64,000 nt of DNA, from NCBI RefSeq assembly GCF_000312425.1, contig NZ_HE997181.1, positions 1,795,829 to 1,859,828 of the forward strand, in the 5' to 3' direction. The position numbers and the translations under genes are program-made. The notes below the pieces were generated by a model, which worked only from the letters and a program-made list of their open reading frames with translations, searched no databases and had not been told where the DNA came from. Within the stretch, counting starts at the first letter, position 1. The number at the start of each line of letters is the position of its first letter. Origin of the DNA: Reyranella massiliensis 521 (GTDB taxonomy: Bacteria > Pseudomonadota > Alphaproteobacteria > Reyranellales > Reyranellaceae). Shown here in pieces: positions 57,705-64,000 of the stretch.

Positions 57705-57728
57705 CCTTTCCGCCGTGTGGCGGAGAGG
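57705..57728 (+). other. Intercistronic stem-loop between binding protein and LivH
   Basis: CCTTTCCGCC-GTGT-GGCGGAGAGG, a 10-bp stem (one G-T pair) lying 32 bases after the binding-protein stop and 36 bases before livH. There is no T-run, so rather than full termination it may protect or attenuate the transcript, as is common after binding-protein genes. Confidence 0.5.
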
Positions 57729-57763
57729 AGTGATGGGGCGAACAAGAAAATCTGGGAGTTCCC

Positions 57764-58669
57764 GTGGATCTTGACGCGTTGATGCGCTGCGTCGGAACGA
57801 CGTCGTGTGTCGTGACCCAACTTACCAGCGGCATGATCATCGGCATGCTGCTGTTCCTGATCGCGTCGGGCGTGACGCTGATCTTCGGCGTGCTGAACGT
57901 TATCAACTTCGCGCACGGCTCGCTCTACATGATCGGCGCCTACGCGGCGTGGACGTTCTACCAGCTCACCGGCAGCTACTTCGTTTCCGCCCTTGGCGCG
58001 GCGGTGGCGGTCGGCGTGCTGGGGGTCCTGTTCGAGCGGTTCCTGATGAGCAAGGTCTATGGCTCGAACGTGCTGATGCAGCTTCTTGTCTGCTACGCCG
58101 TCGTGCTGATCTCAGACGACCTGATCAAGATCATCTGGGGGCCGGTGTCGCTCTCGATGGGCATGCCGGTGGAGTTCCGCCTGCCGCCGCTGCGCTTCTT
58201 CGGCGGCGTTGTGCCGCCGTTCTACATTTTCATGATCGTGACGGCGATGGCGATCGGCCTGCTGCTCTGGCTGGTGATCGCGCGCACGCGCTTCGGCAAT
58301 ATCGTGCGCGCCGCCGCCGTCAACGGTCCGATGGTGTCGGCGTTGGGCATCCGGGTGAACCTCTACTATGCCGCGGTGTTCGGCATCGGCAGCGCGCTGG
58401 CGGGGGCGGCAGGAGCCTTGGCCGCTCCGGTGCGGTCGCTGACGCCGGGCATGGGCTTCTCGATCCTGATCGAGTCCTTCATCGTCACGGTGATCGGCGG
58501 CATGGGGTCGATCGTCGGCGCCTTCGTCGCTTCGATCATCATCGGTCTCACACGCTCCTTCGGCAGCATCGGGTTCCCGCTGTTCGTCGACGGCGTGATG
58601 TTCCTGATCATGGCGCTGGTCCTGATCTTCAAGCCGAGCGGCCTGTTTGGTCGCCCGCACAACAAGTAG
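57764..58669 (+). CDS. livH: ABC permease (LivH), system 3
   Basis: 301 residues from GTG 57764 (G-G-G-A-G 5 bases upstream), about eight helices. S-G-M-I-I-G-M-L-L-F-L-I-A-S-G-V-T-L-I-F-G and I-N-F-A-H-G-S-L-Y-M are LivH hallmarks. A short Cys-containing N-terminal lead precedes the first helix. livM follows 7 bases after the stop. Confidence 0.91.
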   Translation: MDLDALMRCVGTTSCVVTQLTSGMIIGMLLFLIASGVTLIFGVLNVINFAHGSLYMIGAYAAWTFYQLTGSYFVSALGAAVAVGVLGVLFERFLMSKVYGSNVLMQLLVCYAVVLISDDLIKIIWGPVSLSMGMPVEFRLPPLRFFGGVVPPFYIFMIVTAMAIGLLLWLVIARTRFGNIVRAAAVNGPMVSALGIRVNLYYAAVFGIGSALAGAAGALAAPVRSLTPGMGFSILIESFIVTVIGGMGSIVGAFVASIIIGLTRSFGSIGFPLFVDGVMFLIMALVLIFKPSGLFGRPHNK

Positions 58670-58676
58670 GTCGGCC

Positions 58677-59705
58677 ATGACTGGACGCTGGCGCGATCTC
58701 GCCTTGGCAGGAGCGGGGCTCGTTGTCCTGCTGCTGGTGCCGCTGTTCGGCGCCCCTCCCGCCATCCGCGACTTCATCATGTTCGGCATGGCCTATGGGC
58801 TGCTGGCCATGTCGCTCAACCTTCTGATCGGCTACTCGGGGCTGGTTTCCTTCGGGCATGCCATGTTCTTCGCCTCGGGCGCCTATGCCTTCGGGCTCGC
58901 CATGCAATCGGGCAAGTTCTCGATCCCGGCGGCGTTCGCGCTGGCGATCGTCTTCACGGCCGTCCTGGCGTTGATCGTCGGCGCGATCTGCGTGCGGCTG
59001 AACGAAATCTACTTCGCCTTCCTGACGCTCGCCTTCCAGATGCTGTTTTACAATATCATCCTGGGCTGGGTGTCGTTCACCGGCGGCGACCAGGGGCTGA
59101 TGGGCGGCATCCCGCGACCGAAGTTCCTGGGCATCGACCTGGCCGACCGAACGCAGCTCTATGTGTTCTGCAGCGTGGCCTTCATCGTCTGTATCGCCAT
59201 CCTGCGCCAGCTCGTGACATCGCCATTCGGCTACACCCTGCGGCTGATCCGGGACAATCAGGAGCGGGCGGCCTTCCTGGGTGTCAACGTGCCCCTGGTG
59301 AAGCTGACCTGCTTCGTGATCTCGGCCTGCGTGGCGGCGGTCGGCGGTATCCTGCTGACGCTGTTCGTGTCCGGCGCCTATCCCAACTTCGGCTTCTGGA
59401 CGACCTCCGGCGAGGCGATCTTCATGATCCTCCTGGGCGGCTCCAACGTCTTCCTGGGCCCGTTGGTCGGCACGGTCATCCTGCGCCTGCTGAACGACAT
59501 CACCGTGACCTACACCAGCCACACCGAACTGGTGCTGGGCATCGTGATCCTGGTCCTGGTGCTGGGGCTGCGCAAAGGTCCGCTCGACCTGATCGCCGAG
59601 CGGCTGGAAAACCGGCGTCAGGCGGCGGCGCAGGCGGTGCGCGATGCCGCCGACGCCGGGGCCACAGAGAGCCGGGCCACCGAGACCGGGAAGGGTGGCT
59701 CCTGA
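58677..59705 (+). CDS. livM: ABC permease (LivM), system 3
   Basis: 342 residues from ATG 58677, the normal short LivM length. A-M-S-L-N-L-L-I-G-Y-S-G-L-V-S-F-G-H-A-M and L-R-L-I-R-D-N-Q-E-R-A-A-F-L-G-V are conserved. The stop overlaps the livG start (TGATG). Confidence 0.92.
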   Translation: MTGRWRDLALAGAGLVVLLLVPLFGAPPAIRDFIMFGMAYGLLAMSLNLLIGYSGLVSFGHAMFFASGAYAFGLAMQSGKFSIPAAFALAIVFTAVLALIVGAICVRLNEIYFAFLTLAFQMLFYNIILGWVSFTGGDQGLMGGIPRPKFLGIDLADRTQLYVFCSVAFIVCIAILRQLVTSPFGYTLRLIRDNQERAAFLGVNVPLVKLTCFVISACVAAVGGILLTLFVSGAYPNFGFWTTSGEAIFMILLGGSNVFLGPLVGTVILRLLNDITVTYTSHTELVLGIVILVLVLGLRKGPLDLIAERLENRRQAAAQAVRDAADAGATESRATETGKGGS

Positions 59706-60472
59706 TGCTGAAGCTCGAAAACCTCAAGAAATCCTTCGGCGGCGTCGCGGCGACCCGGGACGTGACGCTCGACTTCGCCGACGGATCGCTGACCGCCGTC
59801 ATCGGCCCCAATGGCGCCGGCAAGACGACGCTGTTCAACCTGATCACCGGCCGCTTCCCGATAGACAGCGGCCGCATCCTGCTGGGCGGCGAGAATATCG
59901 CGGGACTGTCGCGGCGCGAGATCGTGCGACGGGGCATCGGTCGCGCCTTCCAGGTGGCAAGCCTGTTCCCGACGCTCACCGTCCGCGAGGCACTGGCGGC
60001 CGCCGCGCAGGCCCATCAGCGGCGCGAAACCGCGATGCTGGTCGGTTTTCCCACCGCCGCGGCCATGAACCATGCCGACGAGGTCATGGAGCTGCTGGGG
60101 CTGGCGCGCGTCGCCGGCATCCTGAGCCGAAACCTCAGCCACGGCGACCAGAAGCTGCTGGATATCGGTCTGGCGCTGGCGCTGGAGCCCAAGGTGCTGC
60201 TGCTCGACGAGCCGACGGCCGGCATGGGGCCGGAGGAGCGCTGGCGCATGATCGAGACGGTGCAGCGCCTGTGGCGGGCCCGCGGCATGACCCTGATCTT
60301 CATCGAGCACGACATGGATATCGTCTTCAAGGTCGCCCAGACGGTGCGCGTGCTGTCCTACGGCGCGGTGCTGGCCGAAGGCACGCCGGAGGAAGTCCGC
60401 CGCAACCCGCAGGTCATCGAGGCCTATCTCGGCAAGTCGGCGCACGGTTCGGCCGAAGGAGCGGCGGCGTGA
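59705..60472 (+). CDS. livG: ABC transporter ATP-binding protein (LivG), system 3
   Basis: 255 residues. Walker [10 protein letters not shown] (34-42), signature variant L-S-H-G-D-Q-K-L-L-D-I, Walker B V-L-L-L-D-E-P-T-A-G-M and E-H-D-M-D. Starts inside the livM stop, and its stop overlaps the livF GTG. Confidence 0.92.
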   Translation: MLKLENLKKSFGGVAATRDVTLDFADGSLTAVIGPNGAGKTTLFNLITGRFPIDSGRILLGGENIAGLSRREIVRRGIGRAFQVASLFPTLTVREALAAAAQAHQRRETAMLVGFPTAAAMNHADEVMELLGLARVAGILSRNLSHGDQKLLDIGLALALEPKVLLLDEPTAGMGPEERWRMIETVQRLWRARGMTLIFIEHDMDIVFKVAQTVRVLSYGAVLAEGTPEEVRRNPQVIEAYLGKSAHGSAEGAAA

Positions 60473-61185
60473 GCGCGGCGGAGATCCTGACGCTCGACGG
60501 CATCGACGTCTTCTACGGCGCCAGCCAGATCCTGTTCGGCGTCTCGTTCGGCGTCGAGAAGGGCCAGTCGCTGGCGCTGCTCGGCCGCAACGGTGCCGGC
60601 AAGAGCACGACCATGAAGGCGATCATCGGTCTGGCGCCGCCCAGGCGCGGCGCCATTTCGGTCCATGGCATGGCGGTGCAGAAGTTCACGGCCGACCGGA
60701 TCGCCCGCGAGGGCATCGGCTTCGTGCCGGAGGACCGGCAGATCTTCCCCGAGCACTCGGTCGAGGACAATCTCAAGATCGGCATCAAGACGGGTGTCGG
60801 TGGGCGCTCCGACTGGACCCTGGAGAAGATCTACGACGTCTTCCCGATCCTGGCCTCGATGCGCACCCGCATGGGCGGCCGCCTTTCGGGCGGCGAGCAG
60901 CAGATGCTCACCATCGCGCGCACCCTGATGGGCAACCCCGACGTGCTGCTGCTCGACGAGCCCAGCGAAGGGCTGGCGCCGATTATCGTCGAGAAGATCG
61001 GCGAGCTGATCCAGCGGCTGCGCAGCATGGGCATCACCCTGATCGTGGCCGAGCAGAACATGCATTTCTGTCTCGACATCGCGAGCCATGTCGCCGTGAT
61101 CGACAAAGGCCACATCGTCTATCGCGGCTCGATCGACGAGCTGCGCGCCAACGACGACGTGAAGAAGCGCTATCTGGCCGTCTGA
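60469..61185 (+). CDS. livF: ABC transporter ATP-binding protein (LivF), system 3
   Basis: 238 residues from GTG 60469. Walker A G-R-N-G-A-G-K-S-T (39-47), V-P-E-D-R-Q-I-F-P, signature L-S-G-G-E-Q-Q-M-L-T and Walker B V-L-L-L-D-E-P-S-E-G-L are all intact. Its end overlaps the convergent histidine kinase gene by 16 bases. Confidence 0.92.
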   Translation: MSAAEILTLDGIDVFYGASQILFGVSFGVEKGQSLALLGRNGAGKSTTMKAIIGLAPPRRGAISVHGMAVQKFTADRIAREGIGFVPEDRQIFPEHSVEDNLKIGIKTGVGGRSDWTLEKIYDVFPILASMRTRMGGRLSGGEQQMLTIARTLMGNPDVLLLDEPSEGLAPIIVEKIGELIQRLRSMGITLIVAEQNMHFCLDIASHVAVIDKGHIVYRGSIDELRANDDVKKRYLAV

Positions 61186-62552
61186 TTGGCCGTCTGCAGC
61201 ACGACCCTGAGGCCGGGGCGGGCGTCTTCGAGCCTGATCGTGAGGCCATGCAGGCCGGCGATGGCCTTCACCATGGCGAGGCCGAGGCCGCTGCCCGAGG
61301 TCGAGCGGCTGCGGTCGAGGCGATAGAAGCGGTCGAACACCTTGTCGTGCTCGATGGTCGGGATGCCCGGGCCGTTGTCTGCAACCTCCAGCTCGAAGCC
61401 CGTCTCCTGCTTGCGCAGGCGGAGCGAGAGCTTCGTGCCGGCCGGCGTGTGGCGCAGCGCGTTCTCCAGAAGGTTGGACACGAGCTGGGCAAAGAGCTGG
61501 CGGTCACCGATCAGCCTCACGCCGCTGTCGATCTGCACCTCGAGCGGATGCTCGGCATCCTCGGCGACCGGCGTGTAGGTTTCGCCGAGGCTCGACAGCA
61601 GGTCGGACAGATCGAAGTCGGCGAAGCCGCTCTTCTGCGCGCCGGCCTCGACCTGGGCGATGCGCAGCAGGGCAGAGAAGGTCTCCAGCAGCGAGTCGGC
61701 TTCCTCGATGGCGGCGTCGGTCGCCGCCTCGTAGTCGGCGGTCGAGGTGGCGCGCTCGCGGGCATCTTCGAGCTGCTGGCGCAGGCGGCCGAGCGGCGTA
61801 CGCAGGTCGTGGGCGATGTCGCTCGACACCTGGCGCAGCCCGTCCATGAGCTGCTGGATGCGGGCCAGCATGGCGTTGAGGCTGGAGACGAGCTGGTCGA
61901 TTTCGTCGTGCGTGCCGCGCACCGGGATGCGCGCCGAAAGATCGCCTTCCATGATGGCACGGCTGGTGCGGGTGATGGTGTCGATGCGGCGCAGGAAGTT
62001 GGCACCCAGCACGGCGCCGCCGGCAATCGCCAGCAGCAGGGCGAGCCCGCTCGACCAGAAGAAGGCGCGCACGATGGCATGCTGCATGTCGGTGAGCCGC
62101 GTCGAATCCTGGGCCACCAGCAGGAACGAGCCGTCGGGGAGGGTGAGGCCGAAGCCCATCAGCTTCGAGCGGTCGATATCGGCCTCAGGCGCCTCGCGCT
62201 GCGGGATGAAGTCTATCGAGCCTTCGACCGGCGGCATGCCGGGCAGGTTGCCGACCACGACGCGGCGGTTGGGCGCCTGCAACAGATAGAAGATGGGGCC
62301 GCGCGTGCGGAAGTTGATGCGCCGCGTGATCTGGTCGGCGAGGCCGGAAAGGCCGCTGCGCCGGTGTACCTCGGCAAGCTGATAGGCCTCGGAGCGCAGC
62401 ACCGCCGACATGTCGCTCTGCATCGCCGCCGTCGCCGTCCAGTAGACGGTGACGAACAGCGCGCCGGCCGAGAGGATGAACAGGACGGCGTAGAGCAGCG
62501 GCAGGCGGAAGCTTGCCGAGCGCAGGATCCTAATCAGGCGCCCGGACGACAT
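61170..62552 (-). CDS. Sensor histidine kinase
   Basis: 460 residues. Two membrane helices (about 18-40 and 162-186) bracket a periplasmic sensor of about 120 residues, followed by a HAMP domain (about 187-240), the phosphorylated His in S-S-D-I-A-H-D-L-R-T-P-L (H248) and the ATP-binding boxes N-L-L-E-N-A-L-R, D-N-G-P-G-I and G-L-G-L-A. It overlaps the response regulator gene by 23 bases on the same strand. Being encoded beside a Do-family protease, it may sense envelope stress. Confidence 0.93.
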   Translation of the reverse strand: MSSGRLIRILRSASFRLPLLYAVLFILSAGALFVTVYWTATAAMQSDMSAVLRSEAYQLAEVHRRSGLSGLADQITRRINFRTRGPIFYLLQAPNRRVVVGNLPGMPPVEGSIDFIPQREAPEADIDRSKLMGFGLTLPDGSFLLVAQDSTRLTDMQHAIVRAFFWSSGLALLLAIAGGAVLGANFLRRIDTITRTSRAIMEGDLSARIPVRGTHDEIDQLVSSLNAMLARIQQLMDGLRQVSSDIAHDLRTPLGRLRQQLEDARERATSTADYEAATDAAIEEADSLLETFSALLRIAQVEAGAQKSGFADFDLSDLLSSLGETYTPVAEDAEHPLEVQIDSGVRLIGDRQLFAQLVSNLLENALRHTPAGTKLSLRLRKQETGFELEVADNGPGIPTIEHDKVFDRFYRLDRSRSTSGSGLGLAMVKAIAGLHGLTIRLEDARPGLRVVLQTANQTAR

Positions 62553-63204
62553 AGCCGGCCCCCCTGATCGTATGGAGCAGGGGCTTGTCGAAACCCTTGT
62601 CGATCTTGGAGCGCAGCCGGCTGATATGCGTCTCGACGATGTTGGTCTTGGGGTCGAAGTGGAAGTCCCAGACCTTTTCGAGGAGCATGGTGCGCGTCAC
62701 CACCTCGCCGGCATGGCGCAACAGATACTCCAGGATTTTGAACTCCTGGGCCAGCAGATCGATGCGCTTGCCGCCGCGTGTCACGGTGCGCGCCAGCAGG
62801 TCCATCTCGAGATCGCCGACGCCCAGCGAGGTTGCTGCCACGATCGGCGGCCGGCGGGCGAGGGCGCCGATGCGCGCCCGCAGCTCGGCGAAGGCGAAGG
62901 GCTTGGTGAGGTAGTCGTCGCCGCCGGCTTCGAGGCCGGCCACGCGATCGTCGACGCCGCCCATCGTGGTGAGGAAGAGCACCGGCGCCGTCATGCCGGA
63001 GGCGCGCGCGGCCTTCACGAGCGAGAGCCCGTCCATCGCCGGCAGCATGCGGTCGACGATCAGCACGTCATACTTCTCGCCCGTGGCGAGGTAGAGCCCG
63101 TCGCGGCCGTTGTCGGCGTGGTCGACCACATGGCCGTGCTCGCGCAGGCCTTTGGCGATGTAGTCGGCGGTCTGTTTGTCGTCTTCAACGAGGAGGATTT
63201 TCAC
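62530..63204 (-). CDS. OmpR-family response regulator
   Basis: 224 residues. Receiver domain with acidic pair E-D-D (7-9), phosphoacceptor D51 in L-I-V-D-R-M-L-P, and conserved T/K positions, then a winged-helix output domain (about 125-222) with L-L-R-H-A-G-E-V-V-T-R and H-I-S-R-L-R-S-K-I-D. It is the partner of the overlapping kinase gene and probably regulates the divergent protease. Confidence 0.94.
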   Translation of the reverse strand: MKILLVEDDKQTADYIAKGLREHGHVVDHADNGRDGLYLATGEKYDVLIVDRMLPAMDGLSLVKAARASGMTAPVLFLTTMGGVDDRVAGLEAGGDDYLTKPFAFAELRARIGALARRPPIVAATSLGVGDLEMDLLARTVTRGGKRIDLLAQEFKILEYLLRHAGEVVTRTMLLEKVWDFHFDPKTNIVETHISRLRSKIDKGFDKPLLHTIRGAGYVVRAPD

Positions 63205-63336
63205 GACGCCCGTCTAACCGGCGCCGAGCCCCGGCGCAACGCTCCCCAACTATACAAACATTCAATCTGGCGGCCATCGGGACGCTACAGGTCGAAGCCC
63301 ATATTCCGCGTGCCCCCAAGGAGGAGGTTTTAGATT

Positions 63337-64000
63337 ATGAGCAAGACCAAGACCCGTATTCTGACTGCCCTGGCGCTGACGACCGCTCTCACGGCGCCGG
63401 CGCTCATCGCGCCGATGTTCACCGCGCCGGCAGCCGTTGCCGGCCAGCCTGTGGCCGCAGTCCAGGATTTCTCGGATCTGGCCGCCAAAGTCACCCCCGC
63501 CGTCGTGAACGTGGCCGTGACCATGAAGGCCGGCGCCGAGGATGGCGACGAGGCCCGCATGTCGGGCAACGCTCAGCAGCAGCAGATGGAAGAGTTCATG
63601 AAGCGCTTTGCCGAGCGCTTCGGCCAGCCAATGCAGCCGGGCCCGCGTCCGGACGGCAAGCGTGCGCCGTCGAAGGAGAAGGCCCAGGCCGTCGGCACGG
63701 GCTTCATCGTCGATGCTAAGGGCACGATCGTCACGAACTACCACGTGGTCGGCAAGGCCGACTCGATCACCATCACCATGGCGGACGGCACCAAGCTGCC
63801 GGCCAAGATGCTGGGTGGCGACGAGAAGACGGACCTGGCCGTGCTCAAGGTCGAGAGCGACAAGCCGCTGCCGTTCGTCACCTTCGGCGACGCCGGCAAG
63901 GTGCGCGTCGGCCAGGCGGTGATGGCAGTCGGCAACCCGTTCGGCCTTGGTGGCACCGTGACCACCGGCATCGTGTCGGCGCGCGGCCGTGACATCCACT
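63337..64000 (+). CDS. Do/DegP-family periplasmic serine protease (5' part)
   Basis: First 221 residues; the gene continues past the right edge. A-A-G-G-A-G-G-A-G-G lies 9 bases upstream of ATG 63337. A Sec signal runs to A-V-A-G near residue 36; the protease domain shows G-T-G-F-I-V-D, His136 in T-N-Y-H-V-V, Asp166 in K-T-D-L-A-V-L-K-V and A-V-G-N-P-F-G-L-G. The Ser and PDZ domains lie outside the window. A Q/M-rich linker at 79-100 is normal for DegP LA-loop regions. It degrades or refolds damaged envelope proteins. Confidence 0.92.
   Translation, partial: MSKTKTRILTALALTTALTAPALIAPMFTAPAAVAGQPVAAVQDFSDLAAKVTPAVVNVAVTMKAGAEDGDEARMSGNAQQQQMEEFMKRFAERFGQPMQPGPRPDGKRAPSKEKAQAVGTGFIVDAKGTIVTNYHVVGKADSITITMADGTKLPAKMLGGDEKTDLAVLKVESDKPLPFVTFGDAGKVRVGQAVMAVGNPFGLGGTVTTGIVSARGRDIH

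Overview
This window looks like the chromosome of a high-GC Alphaproteobacterium. The evidence is three conserved blocks: rpiB-glyA-nrdR-ribD-ribE-ribBA-ribH-nusB-thiL; bamE / cytochrome bc1 chaperone / yceD-rpmF-plsX-fabH-ihfA-merR beside tRNA-Pro; and a degP-like protease divergent from an OmpR/histidine-kinase pair. Several branched-chain/amide (Liv) transporters plus a TctAB system suggest a metabolically versatile soil or rhizosphere heterotroph of the Rhodospirillales/Hyphomicrobiales type; the genus is not established. No phage, IS element, CRISPR array or rRNA is seen.

Layout. 0-5 kb: end of an unidentified gene, a TauE/SafE exporter, glutaryl-CoA dehydrogenase, and a NitT/TauT-type ABC importer (all minus). 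5.0-13.2 kb: a tightly packed plus-strand catabolic operon (TIM-barrel isomerase, enolase-superfamily dehydratase, NAD epimerase-like protein, GNAT, DHDPS-like aldolase, amidase, membrane protein, amidohydrolase). 13.2-17.4 kb: a minus-strand operon of a crotonase, a thioredoxin-reductase-like flavoprotein, a selenoprotein candidate of the U-G-S-C type whose reading frame passes through an in-frame TGA, and two paralogous proteins of unknown function. 17.5-22.9 kb: first Liv system. 23-30 kb: housekeeping rpiB to thiL. 30-34.4 kb: MFS transporter, a low-GC secreted protein flanked by structured direct repeats, and a proton-pumping pyrophosphatase. 34.5-39.6 kb: bamE to merR. 39.8-44.9 kb: two MFS transporters around tRNA-Pro, a GST and an O-acetylhomoserine sulfhydrylase-like enzyme. 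45-51 kb: second Liv system with its GntR regulator and two matching operator-like palindromes. 51-56.3 kb: TetR, a hotdog-fold protein, TctBA, a lactonase and an EamA transporter. 56.4-61.2 kb: third Liv system. 61.2-64 kb: histidine kinase, response regulator and a truncated Do-family protease.

The most notable system is the 13.2-17.4 kb operon. The TGA codon is at 15453-15455 (minus strand). It is followed by G-S-C, by an intact frame of 78 more codons that ends in an ATGA overlap with the next gene, and by a hairpin whose apical G-U lies 20-21 nt after the TGA, the spacing used in the E. coli fdhF SECIS. With a CxxC flavoprotein upstream and two Cys-rich paralogs translationally coupled downstream, this reads as a selenium-dependent redox module of unknown function. 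Other points of interest are a LivF protein with Arg replacing the Walker A Lys, a RibBA with a degenerate GTP cyclohydrolase II half, and an SDR-fold protein lacking the catalytic Lys. There is no gene-free stretch longer than 300 bases; the largest gap is 31989-32275.
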